Below, piece by piece: positions 1 to 8,020 of a stretch of 9,861 nucleotides of DNA; the stretch's first letter is position 1; each line of letters opens with the position of its first letter. The stretch comes from a bacterium (lineage in GTDB: Bacteria; AUK180; JAQVHJ01): NCBI GenBank assembly GCA_028696285.1, contig JAQVHJ010000051.1, positions 1 through 9,861 of the forward strand, read 5' to 3'. Below the pieces are notes generated by a model. That model was not told the origin of the DNA. It worked only from the letters and a program-made list of their open reading frames with translations, and did no database searches. Made by a program: the position numbers and the translations under genes.

Positions 1-2733
1 ACAGTTAAGATAGATTCTTTTTAAATTCTCTTCTTTTGCTGACTGCAGAATGTTTCTAAACCTCTTCTCCGCGCTTTGCCAATCACCTGTTAGTGATTGA
101 ATCCGGGCAATCTTAAGATTGATTTCCAGTTTTTTTTGTCTTTCAGTTGAATAATGTAAAACCTTCTCATAGCATTTCAACGCTTCCTGGTTCCGGTAAT
201 AACTACTGCAATACTCTCCGGCTAATTGGTAATATCTAACCGCCTTACTAATCATTTCAGCTTTTTCAAAATGATATGCTTTGTCTGCATGCTTATCTTT
301 ACGTTTCGAATAGTGCTTTTCAAAAGCTTCCCCGGTTAACCTGTGAAGTTCCTTTAAATGTGAATTAAGCTGCATCTGATAGACTGCATCGCGCATGATC
401 GAATGCCTGAAGATATATTGGATTTGAGATAATTCATTCCAAATCCTCGCATCCTTGCCCATTTCAAGATATCTGTTCAGATCGATACCTTTTAATATTC
501 TTGATAATATTTCTATGTCGAATTCCAAGCCCAGGACAGAAGCTGTCTTGACTATTTCATTCATTTTACTTGACAATCTGTCTATTCTCGATATTAAAAT
601 CTGGTTAATCTCAGAGGGTATTTCAAGCTCAGTTGAATGCAAAGTCTTATTTGATTTTGAAATGATTTTGTTCTCGATAATATAAAGACAAATCTGTTCC
701 AGGAAAAATGGATTAGATTCACCTTTTTTTATTATGCTGGTAATTAATTTCTTTTCTGTATCCCTCGGTAAATATTCAAATATGAATTCTTCTGATTCAT
801 TCTCAGCAAGATCAAGCAACTCAATCTCAAAAGAGGAGACTTCATCACTGAAATCAATTCCGGGTTTCGTCCCGTCATCCTTGTATCTTGATGTAAAAAT
901 AATTAAGATGGGGTAATCTTCAATGTTTCGAACTAAATTCCGGAAGACTTCGATAGATTCGTCATCTATCCATTGCAGATCATCAAAGAATATTATCAAC
1001 GGTCTATTCAAAGATAAAATTTTGAAATAATCCTTTATTACTATTAAACTCTGCTGATAGATTGCTTTCGGATCAGAAGATTTCAGCAAGGGATCATTCG
1101 TGAATAGATCCAACAGGAAACCTAAATACTTTTGCCGAACTTTTAAATCTTCAATTAAAGCCGCGGTGACTTCATCTTTCTCTTTGCTAAATTCTGTTAA
1201 TTTATTTATCCGTAGAATGAACTCATTCTCTTTTTCAATAATTGATTCTGTTTGATCAGAAAAAAAGTTCTGTGAAAAATAATTGATAAAGGGGTTTAGG
1301 CCTTTCTTCAATAATTGATCCGATTTCAAATATACTATATTCAGCTCTTTGCTTTTATTTTGAAGGACTTCATTAATTAATCGCGTCTTCCCTATACCGG
1401 GCTCCCCATAAACAGTAACTACTCCCCCGAATCTACCTGATTCAATCTTATTTATTCGGTCATTTAATTTTCTCTTCTCTTCTGTTCGGCCAATGAATTT
1501 TATTTGCGAATCGTCTGAAGGTATGTTTAGCCTGATCTCTTTCGTAAGGCTGAATAGTTGAACATTACTTTTAAACCCTTTTAGTTTCTCAGTGGTCGTT
1601 TTAATATTGCGAAATGATGAAGGTAATTTTTTTAATAATGCTTCAGAACATAGTATCTCGCCGGGTTTGCTCTTGGACATTAATCTTGCAGCTAAATTTA
1701 CGGCATTTCCTAAAACGGTATATGTCTCTCTCTGCTTGCTTCCTATATACCCGGCATATGCCCTGCCCGATGTTATCCCGGCAGAAATATTAATGTTTTC
1801 TTCCTTGATTTTAAAAAAGAATTTCAAGGCCCTTTCAATATTATTTTCAAATGATAAGGGCGCACCGAAAATTACAGAGAAGTGCGGGGTTTTTTCTCCG
1901 AACTCTAAACCATTGAAATAACCGCCGAATTCTTCTGAATATACTAATACCTTGTTTATAAATTCTAAGAAATCATTATTAACAGTTTTAAAAGGGAACT
2001 TTACAAATAACGATACAACTTCCCGAAATTCACCTTTAACATTTAAATTAATTATCTTTGAATCAATAAATTCGGGTGTAATCAAATTGGTTCTTTTATT
2101 CGAAACTTTGAGCGATTGTCTGATGCTTTTTATTTGATCCCTGTCAAAGTGTGTTAATATATATTCCCTTTCCCCTATTCTTCGGTATTTTATGCATGGA
2201 TTTGTAATTTGCTTTATGATAGAATGATCAAGAATTACTCCTTTACCGGGATTCTCTTCCTGGAGTTTAGGGCTGCACTTAATAGGATAACCTGAAAAAT
2301 AATATGTTTTCCTTGATTCTCCTCCCGCGATCTCCCAATTTATTTTCCCGTAAGAAGCACTGATTCTGACAGAGACTCTTCTCTTTATTTTTAAATCTCT
2401 TAAGTCTAAGCGGGTCATCTTTTCCTTTAACGAAATACATGCGGAAATTACCTGAAGGTAATCTTCTGTCTGAAATACAGCGGTAAATGCATCCCCTGCA
2501 AAGGAAGAGATAAACCCGTTTCTTAAATGTATTTCATTTATTAACTCAGAAAATACACGGTCAATAAGTTTAGATAAAATCTCAGCCCCCGCTTTACCTT
2601 CCTTGAAAAGTGATTCTGTAATTGAAGTGAATCCTACCATATCTATAAAGAGAATATATCCCTTGAACGAGCCGCTGAGATTATTTTTTGAAAAATTATC
2701 TGTGATGAAATCGGGAATCAGTCTTCTATCCAT
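1..2733 (-). CDS. sAC-like tandem class III nucleotide cyclase with P-loop ATPase and TPR domains (3' end outside window)
   Basis: Open from an ATG at 2733 to the left edge, 911 codons without a stop. Domain order: cyclase C1 (about 20-170), cyclase C2 (about 235-385), P-loop ATPase of the AAA_16/STAND type opening at FIGRTEE (413), and TPR-like helices (about 815-911, continuing off the edge). C1 has both metal-site aspartates, D31 (FIDMVGFT) and D81 (FAGDAF). C2 has K245 where the first should be, but keeps the catalytic Asn/Arg pair N346 and R350 (NAVNLAAR) and T339. C1 has K152 and K156 at the Asn/Arg positions. One composite active site is therefore expected, as in mammalian soluble adenylyl cyclase. 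Walker A is GEPGIGKT (443-450) and Walker B is IIFFDD (D584/D585). No signal peptide or membrane helix, so cytosolic. The start overlaps the upstream cyclase gene by 8 nt, with an AAGGA ribosome site (2740-2744) six bases ahead. Likely makes cAMP; the substrate is not proven. Confidence 0.9.
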   Translation of the reverse strand, partial: MDRRLIPDFITDNFSKNNLSGSFKGYILFIDMVGFTSITESLFKEGKAGAEILSKLIDRVFSELINEIHLRNGFISSFAGDAFTAVFQTEDYLQVISACISLKEKMTRLDLRDLKIKRRVSVRISASYGKINWEIAGGESRKTYYFSGYPIKCSPKLQEENPGKGVILDHSIIKQITNPCIKYRRIGEREYILTHFDRDQIKSIRQSLKVSNKRTNLITPEFIDSKIINLNVKGEFREVVSLFVKFPFKTVNNDFLEFINKVLVYSEEFGGYFNGLEFGEKTPHFSVIFGAPLSFENNIERALKFFFKIKEENINISAGITSGRAYAGYIGSKQRETYTVLGNAVNLAARLMSKSKPGEILCSEALLKKLPSSFRNIKTTTEKLKGFKSNVQLFSLTKEIRLNIPSDDSQIKFIGRTEEKRKLNDRINKIESGRFGGVVTVYGEPGIGKTRLINEVLQNKSKELNIVYLKSDQLLKKGLNPFINYFSQNFFSDQTESIIEKENEFILRINKLTEFSKEKDEVTAALIEDLKVRQKYLGFLLDLFTNDPLLKSSDPKAIYQQSLIVIKDYFKILSLNRPLIIFFDDLQWIDDESIEVFRNLVRNIEDYPILIIFTSRYKDDGTKPGIDFSDEVSSFEIELLDLAENESEEFIFEYLPRDTEKKLITSIIKKGESNPFFLEQICLYIIENKIISKSNKTLHSTELEIPSEINQILISRIDRLSSKMNEIVKTASVLGLEFDIEILSRILKGIDLNRYLEMGKDARIWNELSQIQYIFRHSIMRDAVYQMQLNSHLKELHRLTGEAFEKHYSKRKDKHADKAYHFEKAEMISKAVRYYQLAGEYCSSYYRNQEALKCYEKVLHYSTERQKKLEINLKIARIQSLTGDWQSAEKRFRNILQSAKEENLKRIYLNC

Positions 2734-4054
2734 TATTTTTCCTTTCTATGAAATACATGTTCAAGGGCTGCATATTCTTTATAGGGAACTTTCCGCGTGA
2801 TAAAACAATGAAACCTGAATCACTTTCAATCGCAGTCTTAATCTCTTCTGAAATATTTATCTTATCTTTTTCCGATTCCTCTTCTAAACCTGCAGCAATA
2901 TTAACTGTTTTCCCCCAGAGATCATAGGTTAAACGCCACTTCCCGATTACTCCCGCTATCACCGGCCCGTGATGTATCCCGATCCTGACTCCCCATTCGT
3001 GACCTGTTTGAATTAAATTTAAACTGGACCTGTTTTTTATAAATTCAATGATTTCAAAAGACGCTTCTATCGCTTCCTTAATCTGGCCGCCGTCCTTGAA
3101 CAAGCCTCCCGCAAACATATAACCATCACCGATTGTCTTGATCTTTTCAAGATTATACTTCTTAATTATATAATCAAAGTACTGGAAAAATTCATCAAGA
3201 ATCTCAACTAAATTGGCGGAATCACAGTCTTCGACAATCTTTGTGAAACCGACAAAATCAGTAAAAACAACCGTAACATTCTCCTTTAATTCAGGAGAAT
3301 AATATCCTTCAATGTTAATCTGTTCAACTACATTATTGGGAAGAACATTACATAACAATTCATCAGCCCTGCTTTTTGACTCTTCAAGTTCCGCATTCTT
3401 TATCTCTATTGTGCGCTTGTTTATAAAGTCATTCACCCTTCCGAAATAAATCAATCTCGATGTGAGCCACCCGATAATTAGAAGAATTGTTCCATTCGTG
3501 TAATGCGCAAATAATTTATGGTGGTCTTCCTGGAATATCGTTATTAATGCTATGAATACAATGAATGATATCCCGAAAATAATTATGCTCTGCCAGGTCC
3601 TGATGCTGATCAGAACCGCTGTCGCAAATAAGGAAAGGATAAACACGCTTATGCTCCCGTGAATCAGCTGGTCAATTCCGGTAACTATCGCAGACCAGAG
3701 TAAAAAGATAAAAAGGAAAATGAACTCTGAATACGAATGACGGATAGTAACCATTTCAGGATTCCCGGGTTTCTTAATGAAATTCAGTGTAAAAAAAATC
3801 ATTAATATGATAAACATTGCCAGGTGAAGATAGTAAAGATAAACATAACCTTCATTATTCTCCCAATCACCGGCCAATTTATGGCGGTAATCAAGATAGA
3901 ATAATAAAAGATGAATCGGAATCAATACGGAAATAAGCTGCTGAAGGCGGGTTAAGTTTTCAAATAAGTGCAGTTTCTTAATTTCTGTCCTATTATTCTT
4001 CGGAATAACCGGAAATATTTTCGATTTGATGTTTTTTAATCCGGATAACCGCAT
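2726..4054 (-). CDS. membrane-anchored class III adenylate/guanylate cyclase, catalytic Arg replaced by Gly
   Basis: A 442-residue protein with six predicted membrane helices (about 37-55, 70-93, 110-127, 133-150, 153-173, 185-204). A coiled linker follows with the LLCNVLPNNVVEQI motif usual just before a cyclase domain, then one class III catalytic domain (about 258-410). Visible active-site residues are D266 (FTDFVGF), K306 and D310 (KTIGD), D378 (YDLW) and N385 (TVNIAAG). The metal aspartates and the Lys/Asp pair of adenylate cyclases are present. Position 389, normally the arginine of NxxxR that stabilises the transition state, is glycine (codon GGT, one base from CGT). As a homodimer it may be weak or inactive. 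The six-helix anchor may sense a membrane or envelope signal. It starts 13 nt after the protease gene, behind a weak AGGGA site, and its last 8 nt overlap the start of the sAC-like gene. The family is certain; the activity is doubtful. Confidence 0.92.
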   Translation of the reverse strand: MRLSGLKNIKSKIFPVIPKNNRTEIKKLHLFENLTRLQQLISVLIPIHLLLFYLDYRHKLAGDWENNEGYVYLYYLHLAMFIILMIFFTLNFIKKPGNPEMVTIRHSYSEFIFLFIFLLWSAIVTGIDQLIHGSISVFILSLFATAVLISIRTWQSIIIFGISFIVFIALITIFQEDHHKLFAHYTNGTILLIIGWLTSRLIYFGRVNDFINKRTIEIKNAELEESKSRADELLCNVLPNNVVEQINIEGYYSPELKENVTVVFTDFVGFTKIVEDCDSANLVEILDEFFQYFDYIIKKYNLEKIKTIGDGYMFAGGLFKDGGQIKEAIEASFEIIEFIKNRSSLNLIQTGHEWGVRIGIHHGPVIAGVIGKWRLTYDLWGKTVNIAAGLEEESEKDKINISEEIKTAIESDSGFIVLSRGKFPIKNMQPLNMYFIERKNNG

Positions 4055-4067
4055 AGTTCCCTGAATT

Positions 4068-5333
4068 TTATTGGTTATTAATCAATATACGCATCCCGAT
4101 AAAATCGAAAACGGTTTCTTTACCTTTGAAATAATTCCAACTGATTAATCCGTTTATCGCGAATGAGTATTTATTTTCATATATACTATAATCTCTAATT
4201 GTAGTTTCAATCTTCTTCAATTCATACTCTCCTGTTGAAACTGTCTCTGCAATGATCGTTTTTTGGATGTCACTGTGATATGTTGTCCCTTTCATTTTTA
4301 ATTCAGATTCAAGCCCTATCTGTTCCGCTGCTTTCCATCCGATAACTACCCCGCTCCCCTGAGCGCTTGTGTCAACCTTTAATAGCCCAATCTCTTCCCC
4401 GTTCATCTTCACAGGGGTAAGCATCTCATTACCGGGGGCTAAAAAGAAGCCCATGCTTTTATAATTCCCCGATTTTAAACTGTCATTGAAAGCGGTATAC
4501 TCTTCTTGCGTTGTGCTCATTTTAAAAGTAATTTCATTCCCGGACGGAAATATACTCACTATAAAGTTTGATAGAAACCCATACCCGATTATTCCGTCAA
4601 TCTTATCTTTTGATAATGCTTTCAGCGGTAATTGATTAAAATCCATGACATAAACAGGTATCTCTTCAAGCGTTATTTCCCCTACTTTTAATGACTTTAT
4701 CTTTCCATGCTCAAATGAAATATCCTTTTCATTGAATAAAATATCTTTATCTGTACCGTAAGTTTCTGCCTTTATTTTCTTTGAAAAGGATTTCTCAATG
4801 ACGGTTTCAGAAACCCCGGTATCTAAAATAAATCGCCCTTCATGCTTACCGTTGACTGTAACTTTAATAATCGGATATGATTCAATGCTTTCAAGTTTTA
4901 TGGTCGTTTCTTTTTTCTCCGAGGCAGGTTTATACGGCTCTGTTCCCTGAAAACCTGCAAGTTTCTTTGATAACGATTCCTTCCCTAATTCTTTGAACAG
5001 CTCCGCTGCCTTATCAAACTTTCCGGTTCTGTAATAAACAGCTGCTAAAATTTCCTTCGGTTCACGTTCCGCAGGTTTAAGCTCGGAAGCATTCTTCGAA
5101 TACCGGAATGCACACCCTAAATGATTCATTATTAAAGCACACCTGGAATGACCCATCTGAGCGTCATAGTTCTTAGGATCTTTCTGGCATAAAGGATTAT
5201 AGATCTCTTCTGCTTCCTTTATCTTCCCCTGTGAATAATATTCATCCGCCTGCTTAATATCCGGAAGCTCTTCCTCGGAAAATACCGGGAGTATGAATAA
5301 AAACAATATGATTACAACTGTGAAATTTTTCAT
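4068..5333 (-). CDS. exported TPR plus bilobal retropepsin-like aspartyl protease
   Basis: 421 residues. A Sec signal peptide (1-19, likely cut after VFS) places the mature protein outside the cytoplasm. Residues about 26-120 form TPR-like helical repeats (KIKEAEEIY, KFDKAAELF). The C-terminal two thirds look like a duplicated clan AA aspartyl protease. Lobe 1 has FILDTG (D171) and the DGIIGYGFLSNF flap-and-helix motif (246-257). Lobe 2 has KVDTS (D321) and NGLISWNYF, followed by a closing strand. Two D-T-G/S motifs in one chain suggest a self-contained active site, as in pepsins, whereas single-lobe retropepsins must dimerise. Substrate unknown; an envelope protein or peptide is likely. It begins 11 nt after the phospholipase-like gene, and its AGGAG ribosome site overlaps that gene's TAG stop, so the two are probably translated together. 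The fold is well supported; catalysis is not proven. Confidence 0.83.
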   Translation of the reverse strand: MKNFTVVIILFLFILPVFSEEELPDIKQADEYYSQGKIKEAEEIYNPLCQKDPKNYDAQMGHSRCALIMNHLGCAFRYSKNASELKPAEREPKEILAAVYYRTGKFDKAAELFKELGKESLSKKLAGFQGTEPYKPASEKKETTIKLESIESYPIIKVTVNGKHEGRFILDTGVSETVIEKSFSKKIKAETYGTDKDILFNEKDISFEHGKIKSLKVGEITLEEIPVYVMDFNQLPLKALSKDKIDGIIGYGFLSNFIVSIFPSGNEITFKMSTTQEEYTAFNDSLKSGNYKSMGFFLAPGNEMLTPVKMNGEEIGLLKVDTSAQGSGVVIGWKAAEQIGLESELKMKGTTYHSDIQKTIIAETVSTGEYELKKIETTIRDYSIYENKYSFAINGLISWNYFKGKETVFDFIGMRILINNQ

Positions 5334-5344
5334 AATTCTTTCTC

Positions 5345-6418
5345 CTATCTCAATTTAAATTCTTCTGCGGAATATTCAAGAAATGACAAGACCGCTCCTG
5401 AAGCAATAACATAAGCTTCGGAACAAAGGTCATGTATCTCTTTCTGTTGAATCTCTTTCTCTCCCTTGGCATAATATAATTCTGTAAATTCATCCTCATT
5501 AATATATCTGTCAACCAGGACATCGTAATCCTTCCCGAAAAATTCAATTGATGTTTTAAAACATTTCTTTGCAAGAGCGCAGCTCTTCCGCGCTGTCTGC
5601 TTTGTTAAACTCTTCGGGTCCTTCACCTTTTCTATCTTACCCTTCCGTAAAAACGGGATCATGGGATGGTTGGATGTCTTACCTTTATATTCATAGGTTA
5701 AGACATTGGCAAAATACACCTCCCAGACTGCATGATAATTAGCTGTTACTGTCGTTGTGCTTGCAACGGGATCATTCCAGTGAATGAATTTTGAAGATGT
5801 TTGTTTCGTATGATACGGATTACTGACATCTTCAAGATAATGAATACATCGGGCTAAGAAACGGAAGCCCCAATATCGATCGCCTTTAGCAAACGCTTCT
5901 CGCGATTTCTCAAAATAAAATTCGACCCTGTTCGGCGTGTCGCCCTGAGCAAAAATTATATTTGCTGCTTTGAAACTGCCGAACGGATAGTACATGTGCC
6001 TGAATCCCTGTGGACCTCCCATGAACTTCTGGTTAAATGCATGATGCATATTCTTATCCATATCCCAGTCAGGTTCATCGGAATAGTCACATAGTATCTC
6101 ATATGCAGACGTCTTCTCCCCAACTTTCTTTCCGATATATCCGTAATAACTCCCATCTTCCTTGTAATAATCAAAGAACTTCCCGTCATCAGGAAATTTC
6201 TTTTTCATCTCCTCAGATAATTCATAATATATCTTGAATTCAGGATTAATAGTGGTATCGGTATATGTATATGGAGTTACTGTAATTTCATTGTACTTCT
6301 CAAGCCAGGTTGCTTCGGTAAGTATTATCCGCGTTATGAGGTTATGCCGGGACCAGCCAAAAACAGATATGGAAAGAAAAATTAAAAAAAGAACTAAAAT
6401 TAATTTTGAAATTTTCAT
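5345..6418 (-). CDS. exported zinc-dependent phospholipase C / P1-nuclease-fold protein
   Basis: 357 residues. A signal peptide is predicted to be cut between G21 and W22, making Trp the first mature residue. In phospholipase C of Bacillus cereus and in P1 nuclease the mature N-terminal Trp is itself a zinc ligand. The diagnostic ligand pattern follows: H25 near the N-terminus, HHAF at 125-128 with nearby aspartates, H193-x3-D197-x5-H203 (HYLEDVSNPYH), and H229-x3-E233 (YHAVWE). The last two spacings match H118/D122/H128 and H142/E146 of the Bacillus enzyme. It probably hydrolyses a phosphodiester or phosphomonoester (phospholipid, nucleic acid or another phosphoester) at the cell surface or in the periplasm; the substrate cannot be read from sequence. 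It is longer than the Bacillus enzyme, with an insert at about 45-115. The start has a GGGG-type ribosome site, and 41 nt separate it from the lipoprotein gene upstream, the widest gap in the operon. Confidence 0.85.
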   Translation of the reverse strand: MKISKLILVLFLIFLSISVFGWSRHNLITRIILTEATWLEKYNEITVTPYTYTDTTINPEFKIYYELSEEMKKKFPDDGKFFDYYKEDGSYYGYIGKKVGEKTSAYEILCDYSDEPDWDMDKNMHHAFNQKFMGGPQGFRHMYYPFGSFKAANIIFAQGDTPNRVEFYFEKSREAFAKGDRYWGFRFLARCIHYLEDVSNPYHTKQTSSKFIHWNDPVASTTTVTANYHAVWEVYFANVLTYEYKGKTSNHPMIPFLRKGKIEKVKDPKSLTKQTARKSCALAKKCFKTSIEFFGKDYDVLVDRYINEDEFTELYYAKGEKEIQQKEIHDLCSEAYVIASGAVLSFLEYSAEEFKLR

Positions 6419-6459
6419 TTCTACCCCGTGTTTATATTTTTATTTTCGAAATTAATCTG

Positions 6460-7398
6460 TTAAAGTTTTTCGATTTGTACCCTGATCTTCGTCTCATTTA
6501 CAATCGGAATTACCGCGTAACCTGCCCCTTTTATCTTCATCTCCCCTTCCAGCTTCTGTTCAGTCTGTGATTCGGTGATCATTCTTGTTTTTGAATCTAA
6601 ATAATAATATCCCATTTGTGTACCTTGTAAATCATAATAAATCTGAGCAGATGCATTATCTATTGCGGGTTTATCTGAAATGGTTTTTATATTTGAATTT
6701 ATGTATAACTTATACTGATCGCTTTTTATCTCACCTAATTCAAAATTGTTCTCTATTTCCAAAGGGATAATTCCTTTTGTTGTATATTTAATTTGATATT
6801 TTTCTTTTAAGGCAATCGGTTTGTCAGGATAGATATTCCAGGTATAACTTAATCTTTCCTTCATATCGTTGTTCTCAAGATTCTTCTCAAACCCGGATAA
6901 TGCCTGTTCCTGCTGCTCCTTCGGGAGTTCCTTTATCTTTTCCTTAATGGTTTCAAGGAGCTCTTCATTGATCTTTTCAAAACCTGTTATTTCCGAGACT
7001 TCTCCGGTTCTATCTATTAACATCTCTATTTCCTTGTTCAAGAATGAAAATAAAATTTCAGAACCGGGAGGAAGGTTCGTTCTCTCTGATTCAGAGGTAA
7101 ATTCATGACTCATATTAGGAGATTGCCTTTTTACCTTGAATTCCTCTAAGACAACTCGAAGCTTGAACTTATTTTCAACCTTTGATAAGATAGTGTATTT
7201 ATACTTGAATTCCATCTCTTCGTTCATCTCATTATGGACACCTCTTATATTCTGTATAAACTTGCTTTCAACTTTGTACTCTACTGAATAAATACTACCC
7301 GGCTCAAGATTTAATGAAAGGTCATACTTCTCTTTCACGCAGGAAGTAAAAATAAAAATAATAAAAGTAAATAGAAATATCTTTAATAATCTTCTCAT
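6460..7398 (-). CDS. DUF6263-like lipoprotein
   Basis: 312 residues. A short basic start (MRRLLK), a hydrophobic stretch and FTSC with Cys at position 20 form a lipobox, so the protein should be lipidated and held on the outside of a membrane. The rest is beta-rich and charged, with no membrane helix. The overall pattern resembles DUF6263 proteins: an opening L-x-PG-x-x-Y segment, a central statement-like IDRTGEVSEITG motif, and a closing YDLQGTQMGYYYLDSKT block followed by long strands. That family has no assigned biochemical role. The family call comes from remembered pattern only. AAGGAAAG lies a few bases before the ATG, and 17 nt separate the gene from the superoxide-reductase-like gene upstream. 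Its position beside exported hydrolases suggests an envelope role, perhaps as a binding or sensory partner; this is inference. Confidence 0.75.
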   Translation of the reverse strand: MRRLLKIFLFTFIIFIFTSCVKEKYDLSLNLEPGSIYSVEYKVESKFIQNIRGVHNEMNEEMEFKYKYTILSKVENKFKLRVVLEEFKVKRQSPNMSHEFTSESERTNLPPGSEILFSFLNKEIEMLIDRTGEVSEITGFEKINEELLETIKEKIKELPKEQQEQALSGFEKNLENNDMKERLSYTWNIYPDKPIALKEKYQIKYTTKGIIPLEIENNFELGEIKSDQYKLYINSNIKTISDKPAIDNASAQIYYDLQGTQMGYYYLDSKTRMITESQTEQKLEGEMKIKGAGYAVIPIVNETKIRVQIEKL

Positions 7399-7415
7399 TA
7401 TCTTTCCTTTTGTAA

Positions 7416-7790
7416 TTAATTTTCTATGGATTCTTCTTTCGGAGGCTCAGGTACTGTGTAGGTTAATGTCTTTACTCCGGATATATTGCATTTTGCCTTT
7501 ATTACTATTTTATCTCCGGGTTTGGCAATTTGAATTTTATATTTTAAATCTGTTTTTGAATTATCATCCTGATACCAGAACTTCTGAACTATTATCTCTT
7601 TTCCGTTAAGCTCTACCTTAACCTCCTCGGTATAATGCTTTGAATTATCCTTGACTGAATGTGTAATTAAAACAGATAAAATCTTTGTATCATTATCGAA
7701 CCGGGCTTCTATCTCAGATGGCGCATGTGCAAAAACTGAAATGGAAAATACTGTCAGCAAAACCAGAAGTATTATTGCTCTTTTCGTCAT
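7416..7790 (-). CDS. exported superoxide-reductase-like (desulfoferrodoxin-type) domain protein lacking one iron ligand
   Basis: Read from the ATG at 7790 (124 residues). An in-frame GTG three bases earlier is only 3 nt from the AAGGAG site, whereas the ATG is 6 nt away, so the ATG is preferred. A signal peptide ends in VFA|HAP, giving a mature N-terminal His22. The remaining ~100 residues follow the iron domain of superoxide reductase: HAPSEIE (compare HxPxIE), ITHSV and KHYTEEVKVEL (compare HPM...HYIxWIEL), and a closing PGDKIVIKAKCNISG (compare CNxHG). Candidate ligands H22, H44, H52 and C101 are present, but the His of CNxHG is Ser104. The protein may bind iron or another metal differently, act as a carrier, or keep only the fold. 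A CopC-like beta-sandwich binding copper through its N-terminal His is an alternative. It lies between a small membrane protein and a lipoprotein in the same operon. Confidence 0.72.
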   Translation of the reverse strand: MTKRAIILLVLLTVFSISVFAHAPSEIEARFDNDTKILSVLITHSVKDNSKHYTEEVKVELNGKEIIVQKFWYQDDNSKTDLKYKIQIAKPGDKIVIKAKCNISGVKTLTYTVPEPPKEESIEN

Positions 7791-7807
7791 CACATTCTCC
7801 TTTAAAC

Positions 7808-7996
7808 TTAGTATAAAAAATTAAAATATAATGCTAATAGAAAATGCAAAGTCCCTAATATCACCGCTGTTAACCCGATTATTTTATGCGTCTTGAGTCC
7901 GACCTTGATAACTTTTATTCCTGTGAAGAGGGTTATGAGTAATAATAACCACGCTATTATACCTAAGGGTATTAACAACTTTGATAAAAAATCCAT
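7808..7996 (-). CDS. 62-aa two-helix membrane protein with His-x13-His pair
   Basis: Two hydrophobic helices (about 7-27 and 38-60) joined by a basic loop (KVIKVGLKTHK) that should face the cytoplasm, so both ends would lie outside. The second helix carries H37 at its start and H51, 14 residues apart, in THKIIGLTAVILGTLH. That spacing is close to haem-ligand pairs within one helix of b-type cytochromes, and the H-K-x-x-G pattern recalls cytochrome b561 and ferric-reductase-type membrane domains. Only two helices are present, so haem binding would require oligomerisation. No family is recognised with certainty. AAAGGA stands about 6 nt before the ATG. Gaps are 24 nt to the Cys-rich gene upstream and 17 nt to the superoxide-reductase-like ATG downstream (14 to the alternative GTG). 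Small size lowers certainty, but the ribosome site and operon position support a real gene. Confidence 0.72.
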   Translation of the reverse strand: MDFLSKLLIPLGIIAWLLLLITLFTGIKVIKVGLKTHKIIGLTAVILGTLHFLLALYFNFLY

Positions 7997-8020
7997 GGAT
8001 GTCCTTTCTTTTTTTTGATT

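Noticed and set aside
455..2137. Several plus-strand open frames of 60-109 codons
   Set aside because: They lie opposite the long sAC-like coding region, which has clear domain motifs throughout; the plus-strand frames show none.
7791..7793. GTG as start of the superoxide-reductase-like gene
   Set aside because: Only 3 nt from the AAGGAG site; the following ATG has the normal 6-nt spacing.
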